IMG/VR virus record: IMGVR_UViG_3300050033_000122
Span: 1 to 35,825 of that record
DNA: 35,825 nt
Reading direction: 5' to 3' (one strand)
From: a virus
The position numbers and the translations under genes were made by a program. A model generated the notes under the pieces. That model ran no database searches, was not told where the DNA came from, and worked only from the letters and a program-made list of their open reading frames with translations. Every line of letters begins with the position of its first letter. Within the stretch, counting starts at the first letter, position 1. This document shows, in pieces, positions 30,545 through 35,825 of the stretch.

Positions 30545-31448
30545 CGCCGTCCTCAACTTTCAGCGGGGCCATTCGACACTTGCCCCCAAACATCGGGTGG
30601 TACTCGCAGTCCAAACAGATCGAGGCGTTGACCGGCCCGGACGGGAACGAGTAGTTCTCCGGTTCCAGCCCGCGTTCGATGCGGTGTCGGTTCAACATGT
30701 CGTCAGCCTTATTCGCCCGGACGTAGGCCGATACGACCTCATACGTCCAGCGTCGGAACTCGTCATCGATGTAGGTGCAGGGGATGGGGTGCCCTACCGG
30801 GACCATCTGGCCTTTACGCGGGCCGGACTTCAACTCGCGCTCGCCAAGAGCATCGGGTCCGAACCCCTGCCAGTACTGGCCGTCGCGCACCCACACGAGG
30901 TAGCCGAATTCGGGGACCGGCTGGCCGGTGTCCTCTTCGACCATGAGCGCATATATCCCACCCTCAACCGTGCGAGCCGTTTGCTTCGGGTGCGCGGCGG
31001 TCTTCACATCGTCAACGGCGTTGCTGGCGAAGATCAGATCGGGGTGGCCGTCGACCTCGCCCCAATCGAACAGGGGCACGCGAATATGAGCCTGGGTCCG
31101 GCAGAAGGCCCAATCAAAGTGCGGCATGACCTCGGACGCGAAACGTCGGGTAGCCGTCTCGACTTCGGCTTGGTCGACCTCGATACCGTCGCGCTCTTGG
31201 ACTTCCAGTGACGCCGCGAGAGCAACGTCGAAGTCCAGTTCGATGCCGGCGCGCGCACACTTCACGAGGATTTCCACGGCCGCGTCCACGCACGAGCCGA
31301 ACGTGACTTTCGGTTTGCCAATGAACGGCATCGGGAAGTACTTGCGCTGGAACGCCTTCTGTCCGCATATCGCAAAAGTCGTCAGCGCGCTCTTACTCAG
31401 GCCCTTGCGGTTGCTCAGATCCTCGCGGACGAAAGCCGGGGCGGTCAC
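30534..31448 (-). CDS. Cas4/RecB-like PD-(D/E)XK exonuclease with probable Fe-S cluster
   Basis: 304 residues from GTG 31448 (GTGA overlap). GLSKSALTTFAICGQKAFQR carries Cys28; the nuclease core is EVDGHPDLIF (D137) and AVDDVKTAAHPKQTA (D147, K149), then VEGGIYALMVEE. Cys278, Cys281 and Cys291 (ICLDCEYHPMFGGKC) complete the one-plus-three cysteine arrangement that holds a 4Fe-4S cluster in Cas4 and AddB. It probably processes DNA ends together with the annealing protein downstream. Its last 26 residues have a second, diverged copy beyond the HNH gene. Confidence 0.85.
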   Translation of the reverse strand: MTAPAFVREDLSNRKGLSKSALTTFAICGQKAFQRKYFPMPFIGKPKVTFGSCVDAAVEILVKCARAGIELDFDVALAASLEVQERDGIEVDQAEVETATRRFASEVMPHFDWAFCRTQAHIRVPLFDWGEVDGHPDLIFASNAVDDVKTAAHPKQTARTVEGGIYALMVEEDTGQPVPEFGYLVWVRDGQYWQGFGPDALGERELKSGPRKGQMVPVGHPIPCTYIDDEFRRWTYEVVSAYVRANKADDMLNRHRIERGLEPENYSFPSGPVNASICLDCEYHPMFGGKCRMAPLKVEDGDAE

Positions 31449-31759
31449 AGCGACGCCAGCCATTCCAGGATCATGCGGTTTCGGCTCGGCGCCCAATGAT
31501 CGTGGTGGCCGTCACAGAGGCAGCAAACCCGATCCTCGGTCGTAACTCGGCGCGTGCCTACCTTGATCCCGGCGTGGTGCCTCTGGATCGGTCCTGAGCA
31601 GGGTCCGGCCTTCGGGTCGATGTCCAAGGCGCGGCAGCCGCGGCGAGAGGGGGCGGCGCGCTCGTCTCGCTCGGTAACGGCCCAATAGACCCGCTGGTCT
31701 TCGTCGGCGCTCTGCTTGACGCGCCGGACGCGGACGGTGGGGGCGGTGAGTGCAGTCAC
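31445..31759 (-). CDS. HNH-like zinc protein
   Basis: 104 residues from GTG 31759 (GTGA overlap). CRALDIDPKAGPCSGPIQRH then HAG, TTEDRVCCLCDGHHDHWAPS and RNRMILEWL resemble a compact HNH fold with paired cysteines. It lacks the N-terminal WRG-type motif of the mobile HNH proteins here, so a resident phage function (for example DNA processing) is as likely as mobility. Confidence 0.6.
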   Translation of the reverse strand: MTALTAPTVRVRRVKQSADEDQRVYWAVTERDERAAPSRRGCRALDIDPKAGPCSGPIQRHHAGIKVGTRRVTTEDRVCCLCDGHHDHWAPSRNRMILEWLASL

Positions 31760-31965
31760 TTCGTCTCCAGGAAGTAGCGCGCCATCTGGCCTGCCTCGCG
31801 GGGTCCGGTGCGGATGTCGTAGCCCAACTGTTTGAGGTTCCAAACGCGTGCAGCAGGTCGGGTGATGCCCAGCCGGTACACAACGTCATGGGCCGAGACG
31901 CCGTCCTCGCCTGCCTCGCGCAGCATCCGCAGCAGCGTGCGGACCTGGGTTGGTCGGTTGTTCAT
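31756..31965 (-). CDS. Small winged-helix DNA-binding protein
   Basis: 69 residues from ATG 31965 (ATGA overlap). QVRTLLRMLREAGEDGVSAH, DVVYRLGITRPAARVWNLKQ and LGYDIRTG with a final YFLE strand fit the helix-turn-helix of the small phage proteins that read like transcription regulators. Likely modulates early or late transcription. Confidence 0.75.
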   Translation of the reverse strand: MNNRPTQVRTLLRMLREAGEDGVSAHDVVYRLGITRPAARVWNLKQLGYDIRTGPREAGQMARYFLETK

Positions 31966-32414
31966 GCCCGCGCCCGTTCGATCGCGCGCGCGTCTGCGAT
32001 GGGGCGTTCGGCTTCGCTGTACTCGCCCGCGCACGCCTGGTCCATCCTGTCGAGTTCCTTGTACACGGCTCGGTCAAACGCTCGGCGGAAGTGAACGCCG
32101 CAATACCCCTGGCCGCCGGGCGGCATGCTCTTGGCGGGGTGCCGGCAGGGCGATGAACGCCATTCCCCACTAACCGTCCCGCGGCACTGTCCTACGGCGG
32201 GCTGGACGAGCGCCAGGACTGTCGCCTCCGCTGCGGCCTTTCGGGCGGCTCGCTCTACGGCTACTTGCTTTTGTGCCGCCGCAACGGTGTCGAGGCGGTC
32301 CAATTCCGCGAGGATCGCGGCGATGGCCTCCTGGTCACCAGCCCGGACGGGTTCCTCAAGCATCGCCGCCGTTTGGTCGCGGCTCAGATACCGCCCGAAC
32401 GTGGGCGTGCTCAT
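31962..32414 (-). CDS. Unknown protein, helical with C-terminal Cys/His motif
   Basis: 150 residues from ATG 32414 (ATGA overlap). A long helix (AIAAILAELDRLDTVAAAQK) then a Cys/His region CRGTVSGEW, SSPCRHPAKSMPPGGQGYCG with VHF, likely zinc-binding, and a final charged helix. Not recognised. Confidence 0.6.
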   Translation of the reverse strand: MSTPTFGRYLSRDQTAAMLEEPVRAGDQEAIAAILAELDRLDTVAAAQKQVAVERAARKAAAEATVLALVQPAVGQCRGTVSGEWRSSPCRHPAKSMPPGGQGYCGVHFRRAFDRAVYKELDRMDQACAGEYSEAERPIADARAIERARA

Positions 32415-32665
32415 CGCTCGGCCTCGGTCGTGATGACCACGTCCGCGGGGAGCGCGGCGTCCAAGCGGGTCTGCGCCCGGCTACCGGCTTCAATGGCGGC
32501 GCGTCGCAGGCGGTCCCAGAAGTCCACGGCCTCGGCGTCGCCGCCGGACGTGTAGATCGTCAGGTCGCCGATCTGGATAGTCTCGAACGGCTCCGGGTTA
32601 CGGGTGTTCGTGTTGACTCGTGGGCTGGCCCGTTCGTCCATGAAAACGGAAACGCTGCTGCTCAT
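32411..32665 (-). CDS. Small acidic protein
   Basis: 84 residues from ATG 32665 with a GAGGAG site nine bases upstream, the first gene after a 68-base gap. FETIQIGDLTIYTSGGDAEA then VDFWDRLRRAAIEAG: a strand-helix protein. Unknown. Confidence 0.6.
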   Translation of the reverse strand: MSSSVSVFMDERASPRVNTNTRNPEPFETIQIGDLTIYTSGGDAEAVDFWDRLRRAAIEAGSRAQTRLDAALPADVVITTEAER

Positions 32666-32690
32666 GTGCGATACTCCTCAAGGTTTGATG

Positions 32691-32735
32691 AAGGTCCCGG
32701 GCGCTGGTTTCCAGGCGAGCGTCCGGGACCTTTTT
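32691..32735 (+). terminator. Orphan rho-independent terminator (plus direction)
   Basis: GGTCCCGG pairs with CCGGGACC around an inner stem region, followed by TTTTT at 32731-32735. It is a textbook terminator for plus-strand transcripts, yet no plus-strand gene lies upstream. The T-run overlaps the stop codon of the leftward gene at 32734. In the minus direction it is a 5' hairpin before the next gene, without a U-tract. Confidence 0.75.
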
Positions 32736-32904
32736 ATGGCGTGTAGGGCTGCTGGTAGGGCGCCAGTGCCAGCAGGATCAGGACGGCGTACCCGATCAGG
32801 ACCAACGTCGCCGTCTCGGCCAGGACCGTCAGGACGCCTCTCAGGGAAAACAGGCGGGCAGGTTGGGGGGCCACGTAGCGGTGTGCCTGGCGGTAGCCGG
32901 TCAT
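32734..32904 (-). CDS. Single-span small membrane protein
   Basis: 56 residues from ATG 32904 (ATGA overlap). LAETATLVLIGYAVLILLAL is one membrane helix after a short basic N-terminus. Unknown function. Confidence 0.65.
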   Translation of the reverse strand: MTGYRQAHRYVAPQPARLFSLRGVLTVLAETATLVLIGYAVLILLALAPYQQPYTP

Positions 32905-33353
32905 GACGCGCTCTCGTTGCGGCCCGACAACAGCAGCGGCAGCCCGCCACCGGCCATGAGATCGCCGACCGTCCGCCCATCCTTGAGAACGGCGTAGGGC
33001 AGGAACTCGCGTTCGAGCGTCGTGTCGCCGCCCGTTATGAACTCCAGCTTTGCCTTGATGAGCAGGACGTGGGCACGCCAACGGCGACGCCACTCGGCCG
33101 CCACCTTGGCGTCGATGTCATAGATGCGGCTCCAGTCGCGGCCGTCCTCTTTGCACTGGCGCTTGATGTCGTCAGGGGTCGGCTTGGCGATCGCGAAGCG
33201 GAATAGCTTGCCGTCGAGTTCGAACTGGAGCGTGTCGCCTTCCGGCGCGGCGCCCCATGCCATCCGGTCGCAACCATGCTTGGTCAGGATGCCGGTGATC
33301 TCCCCGCGACTATTCTGGACGGGGACCGCGGTCCCTTCGGCGTAGCGCTTCAC
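32901..33353 (-). CDS. Conserved phage early protein of unknown function
   Basis: 150 residues from GTG 33353 (GTGA overlap), preferred over 33374. KRYAEGTAVPVQNSRGEITG, LTKHGCDRMAWG, then RFAIAKPTPDD, RRWRAHVLLIKAKLEFITGG and FLPYAVLKDGRTVGDLM form a pattern that I have seen often in phage early regions and which has no assigned function. It follows small genes near the operon start. Confidence 0.75.
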   Translation of the reverse strand: MKRYAEGTAVPVQNSRGEITGILTKHGCDRMAWGAAPEGDTLQFELDGKLFRFAIAKPTPDDIKRQCKEDGRDWSRIYDIDAKVAAEWRRRWRAHVLLIKAKLEFITGGDTTLEREFLPYAVLKDGRTVGDLMAGGGLPLLLSGRNESAS

Positions 33354-33586
33354 TGCGGGTCCTCCACGGCCCATGCCAGCGTTCCGGCCGGTCGGCGACG
33401 AAGGCGCAGACGGTACCTGCGGGTATGGAGGTACCCACGGAGCCTCGCCTTTTCCTGAATGGTGAGAGGGCTTGTGTCCACCACCATGACGGTCCGGCCA
33501 GCCAGCAGGGCTTCCTTAAGACCCGTAAGGCGGTCGCTACCCAGCCGCTCCCGTTCACCGACAATCTGGATCTCGATTTCGTTCAC
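33350..33586 (-). CDS. Small protein, strand-helix-strand
   Basis: 78 residues from GTG 33586 (GTGA overlap). EIEIQIVGERERLGSDRLTG, then VMVVDTSPLTIQEKARLRGY and a very basic RRYRLRLRRRPAG. Coupled to both neighbours; nucleic-acid binding is possible. Confidence 0.6.
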   Translation of the reverse strand: MNEIEIQIVGERERLGSDRLTGLKEALLAGRTVMVVDTSPLTIQEKARLRGYLHTRRYRLRLRRRPAGTLAWAVEDPQ

Positions 33587-33843
33587 AGCCCCACCTCGCG
33601 CCGCAGCTTGTAAAGAGCGGCCATGTGTCGATTGGGGACGTGCGCGGGAGTCGGGAGGGACGCCAGCTCCCGCGCATCGTCGGTGGCGTCCGCTGGGCAG
33701 AGCGCCTCATGAATGGGGAGCGGGTAATGGACCCAGGCGGGCTTCTCGGCGTGTTCCGGGTACGGTGGGTTCCACTCGGACTCCCGCAACGGCAGGCCGC
33801 ACAGGTCCCGCGTGTATCGCTGACGAGCTCGGCACGTTGTCAT
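33583..33843 (-). CDS. Unknown small protein
   Basis: 86 residues from ATG 33843 (ATGA overlap). Pro-rich (SEWNPPYPEHAEKPAWVHYP) with a helical C-terminus (HMAALYKLRREVGL). Unrecognised. Confidence 0.6.
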   Translation of the reverse strand: MTTCRARQRYTRDLCGLPLRESEWNPPYPEHAEKPAWVHYPLPIHEALCPADATDDARELASLPTPAHVPNRHMAALYKLRREVGL

Positions 33844-34001
33844 GCGACGGCCAGGTGAACGGCTACGTAGGCCGCCCCAGACAGCGCCAGAGCACCCGCC
33901 ACGCAGAGGGCAAGGCCAGAGGCGAGGATTAGCAGGCCCAGCGGTGTCAGAGGCAGCGTCAGCGCGAGGATCGCGCCAAGAGCCAATCCGATGCGCTTCA
34001 T
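33840..34001 (-). CDS. Two-span very small membrane protein
   Basis: 53 residues from ATG 34001 (ATGA overlap with the HNH stop), preferred over an upstream start. Almost wholly hydrophobic (IGLALGAILALTLPLTPLG, LLILASGLALCVAGALALSG). Function unknown. Confidence 0.65.
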   Translation of the reverse strand: MKRIGLALGAILALTLPLTPLGLLILASGLALCVAGALALSGAAYVAVHLAVA

Positions 34002-34648
34002 GCTGCGGCCGGCTTCCGGGTGTGGTAATAGCGCAGTGCGCGCGCGTTCCGACAAACTCGACAAGATCGGCCGGTCTTCGTGACGATGAGGTTATTTCCC
34101 TCGAACGGATGGCCGAGGCTGCATTGAGTCTTGCGGGCGTTCAGGGCGCCAGCGCCGACGCCCCGGAGGATGTTCTCGCGGCTGGTGACCGGCTCCAGGT
34201 GGGCCGGGTTGACGCAGGCGCGGTTGCGGCAGAGGTGGTCAAGGGTCAAGCCCTTCGGGATCAGCCCGTTGATCAGCCGATATGCCACCCGATGGGCATA
34301 GCCTTCACCGAATCTGTGGGCGGCCCCATAGCCGGTCGGGTACAGGCTCCCGCGCCAAAGCCAGCATGTCGCCGTCTTCTGAACCTTCGCCCAGAAACGT
34401 TCTTCTGCCCGGTGAGCCAGGAATGCGCAATGCATGGGGGCGGAATTGTGCTGGGGCTCGCCGGTTGTGAATCGTCCCCCGCAGAGGCGGCACTTCTTGC
34501 CTCGTTCGTGCGGCGATTCAACCCCCGAACGTCGGCAGGCGAACTCAACCCACTGGCGGGTGACCCCAAACGACCGGGCTGTGTCGGCTTCCCGATTGCC
34601 GTCACGGACGGACTCGATGATTGCCTGCGTTCGCGCGGATATGGTCAT
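33998..34648 (-). CDS. HNH homing endonuclease with N-terminal HTH
   Basis: 216 residues from ATG 34648 (ATGA overlap). Residues 5-45 (AIIESVRDGNREADTARSFG, VTRQWVEFACRRSG) are a DNA-binding HTH, followed by CRLCGGRF, CWLWRGSLYPTGYGAA, AHRVAYRLINGLIPKGLTL and DHLCRNRACVNPAHLEPVT, and a final CSLGH/CRVC knuckle. It lies directly after the operon's first gene. Confidence 0.9.
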   Translation of the reverse strand: MTISARTQAIIESVRDGNREADTARSFGVTRQWVEFACRRSGVESPHERGKKCRLCGGRFTTGEPQHNSAPMHCAFLAHRAEERFWAKVQKTATCWLWRGSLYPTGYGAAHRFGEGYAHRVAYRLINGLIPKGLTLDHLCRNRACVNPAHLEPVTSRENILRGVGAGALNARKTQCSLGHPFEGNNLIVTKTGRSCRVCRNARALRYYHTRKPAAA

Positions 34649-34854
34649 GCGGTTGCTTCGTCTGCTGTCTCAGAGACGGCAGAGGCCGCTTCGAGTGCTT
34701 CCCGGTAAGCCTTGACCCGGCCGGCATCAACAGCGACGGATCGCTCTAGGCCCCAGATAGCTTGCCGGGAGAGGCCCATTCGTGCGGCAAGGGAGACGAT
34801 GGTGACGTTGGCCCTGACTCGTTCAACCTTGAGGTCTGTTCCGGTGATTGGCAT
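34645..34854 (-). CDS. XRE-type regulator, Cro-like
   Basis: 69 residues from ATG 34854. LKVERVRANVTIVSLAARMG then LSRQAIWGLERSVAVDAGRV is an XRE helix-turn-helix. It is the first gene of the leftward early operon and begins at the predicted transcription start, so its mRNA would have no leader, as known for lambda cI from its maintenance promoter. Because it precedes the replication genes in the same operon, an autoregulating Cro-like role is more likely than a lysogeny repressor acting alone. Confidence 0.85.
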   Translation of the reverse strand: MPITGTDLKVERVRANVTIVSLAARMGLSRQAIWGLERSVAVDAGRVKAYREALEAASAVSETADEATA

Positions 34855-34860
34855 AGCGCC

Positions 34861-34889
34861 ATCTTCGGGCTAGTCATGACGTTTGTCAA
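34861..34889 (-). promoter_or_regulatory. Leftward early promoter
   Basis: On the minus strand, TTGACA (34889-34884) is a perfect -35, followed by 17 bases and GAAGAT (34866-34861) as a weak -10. Transcription should begin close to 34854, which is the first base of the regulator's ATG. Confidence 0.65.
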
Positions 34890-34893
34890 CTAG
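34870..34893. promoter_or_regulatory. Operator candidate over the early -35 box
   Basis: CTAGT (34870-34874) and ACTAG (34889-34893) are inverted, and TGAC (34877-34880) and GTCA (34885-34888) form an inner inverted pair, with a two-base bulge. The octamer GTCATGAC at 34873-34880 is itself a perfect palindrome. The site overlaps the -35 box, suiting binding by the XRE protein. Confidence 0.5.
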
Positions 34894-35058
34894 CTTCTGC
34901 CGTTTTGACGAATGGCACGTAATCCTCGCGTGCCGCGTTCGGGGCGCTCGTCATGCTGGCCTACATGCAACAGCAGACGGCCGCGGCACTCAGCACTCTC
35001 CCGACGTTCCGCTAGCCGTGCCTACCCGTCCCTGGCCTGAAGTACCACCCGATTGATG

Positions 35059-35086
35059 TTGCAAGCTAGGCGCGGAGGGGTAGGAT
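35059..35086 (+). promoter_or_regulatory. Weak rightward promoter candidate
   Basis: TTGCAA (35059-35064), 16 bases, TAGGAT (35081-35086). It would serve the small plus-strand gene starting at 35163. Only a moderate match to consensus. Confidence 0.35.
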
Positions 35087-35162
35087 GATTCGTGCTGGGC
35101 TTAGCAGTCACTTATGAGCCATCGTCCTAGACCCACGGGGCTCTGCTGTTTGGGGGTCCATC

Positions 35163-35438
35163 ATGGACGCGCAATGTTTCGCTCTACGACTCAATCCTGA
35201 CGGGTCCATTACCGCGCTCTGCCCTGCGCCGTCCGTCGTCGCTACTCCCGACCCAACGCAGTTAGTTGTCGCCACCCTTCCGCCCACCAGCACCAACACG
35301 ACCACGGCCGCCGGCGGGTCTGATTGGCCCGTAGCCTTGGCGCTCGGACTCGGCCTGGCGTGGATGCTCCTCGTCAGAACGAGGCGGTCATGCCGTGCTG
35401 CTGTCAACGATCAGGCCATTACTGGCGAGAGCCGTTAG
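35163..35438 (+). CDS. Small plus-strand membrane protein
   Basis: 91 residues from ATG 35163 with GGGGG about six bases upstream. A Thr/Pro-rich N-terminal part (PPTSTNTTTAAGGSD) precedes one membrane segment (WPVALALGLGLAWMLLV) and a basic stop-transfer RTRR. Its 3' end overlaps the end of the opposite-strand tail hub gene by 51 bases. It might be lysogenically expressed. Reality is uncertain. Confidence 0.5.
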   Translation: MDAQCFALRLNPDGSITALCPAPSVVATPDPTQLVVATLPPTSTNTTTAAGGSDWPVALALGLGLAWMLLVRTRRSCRAAVNDQAITGESR

Positions 35439-35825
35439 GAGAGAGGCTAGAGCGGCATTACCGCCACGACTACCTGTGACGGTCTGCCTCGTCGCGCCGC
35501 CCGCGCCATAGAACCCTACGACGGACGTAGCCCCGGCCAACTGGGTGTTGCCACCGGTAACGAGACCGCCCGTAACAGTAACGCCCCCGACGTTCAAGTA
35601 ACTGTCCAACGTGGCGTTTCCTCCCACGTGGAGGGTGCCCAGGTAGTTGCCATTCGACAACTGAAGTGGGCAGGTGACGGACGCGAGGCGGTAGTAGGTG
35701 GTGGCATTGTGCGCTGATATCTCCCATGCGATCACTTCCACACGGGCGTAGCGCGCGTTGAGTGGCACGACGCTAGTATCCGAGTCACTAGTCCAGATTG
35801 AGACGGTGTTGCCGTATACGTAGGC
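35388..35825 (-). CDS. Tail hub protein, C-terminal part (5' end off the right edge)
   Basis: The frame enters from the right edge and ends at TGA 35388. Positions 35692-35825 repeat 1-134, and frame phase matches the gene at 1-2063, so this is the end of the same 788-residue protein. The C-terminal part (ARYARVEVIAWEIS, then NYLGTLHVGGNATLDSYLNV and GGVTVTGGLVTGGNTQL) has repeated glycine-rich strands typical of trimeric fibre or collar sequence. Confidence 0.8.
   Translation of the reverse strand, partial: AYVYGNTVSIWTSDSDTSVVPLNARYARVEVIAWEISAHNATTYYRLASVTCPLQLSNGNYLGTLHVGGNATLDSYLNVGGVTVTGGLVTGGNTQLAGATSVVGFYGAGGATRQTVTGSRGGNAALASLLTALASNGLIVDSSTA
35692..35825. repeat. Terminal redundancy, right copy
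   Basis: Repeats bases 1-134 with one mismatch (A at 35818 against G at 127). See the left copy. Confidence 0.95.

Larger units (their letters stand above)
34855..35162. other. Control region between early operon and plus-strand gene
   Basis: 308 bases without a credible gene. It holds the leftward early promoter and operator candidate near its left end and a weaker rightward promoter candidate at 35059-35086. No origin-like repeats were recognised. Confidence 0.6.

Noticed and set aside
34940-35015. Short plus-strand frame ending LSTLPTFR in the control region
   Set aside because: At about 20 residues from its only ATG and with no ribosome binding site it cannot be supported as a gene.
35108-35407. 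Minus-strand frame of 99 residues near the right end
   Set aside because: It lacks a start signal, overlaps the tail hub end and the plus-strand membrane protein, and has no recognisable features.

Overview
The window looks like one complete, circularly assembled genome of a temperate, GC-rich siphovirus (long non-contractile tail, HK97-type capsid). Bases 1-134 recur at 35692-35825 with one mismatch. A tail gene that runs off the left edge continues in frame at the right edge, so the unit genome is about 35,691 bp. Almost every gene is on the minus strand. Exceptions are an HNH endonuclease gene at 7082-7975 and a small membrane protein gene at 35163-35438.

Right part (34.85 down to 20.24 kb, leftward): one early operon whose genes are nearly all joined by 4-base ATGA/GTGA overlaps. 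It starts with a small XRE-type regulator behind a good promoter. It then carries small unknown and membrane proteins, a winged-helix protein, a Cas4/RecB-like nuclease with four cysteines, a putative ssDNA annealing protein, a replication initiator-like protein, two more PD-(D/E)XK proteins, zinc-finger proteins, an Imm_5-like protein with an Ala/Tyr repeat tail, an excisionase-like protein and a tyrosine integrase. A putative attP lies just beyond: a tRNA 3' end with CCA flanked by two families of short direct repeats.

Centre (20.0 to 16.5 kb): a tRNA-like gene with an abnormal anticodon arm, several small membrane/coiled-coil proteins, a papain-like peptidase that is probably the lysin, a holin-like protein, and two related small Cys proteins at either end of this block. 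Left part (16.5 to 0 kb and across the junction): HNH, large terminase, portal, prohead protease, major capsid protein, decoration-like protein, connectors, tail terminator, major tail protein, tail assembly chaperone with a clear -1 slippery heptamer, tape measure, fibre-like protein and tail hub.

The most unusual trait is the load of homing-type nuclease genes: a LAGLIDADG gene, six HNH genes and one HNH-like gene. One HNH gene sits between the nuclease gene and a second, diverged copy of that gene's 3' end, a molecular scar of insertion. Other notable points are a perfect 192-bp duplication between two paralogs, a tetranucleotide repeat inside the replication gene, two apparently leaderless promoters and an orphan terminator. 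The host is not identified. High GC, leaderless-type promoters and the C-terminal domain of the peptidase would fit Actinobacteria or Chloroflexi, but this is inference.
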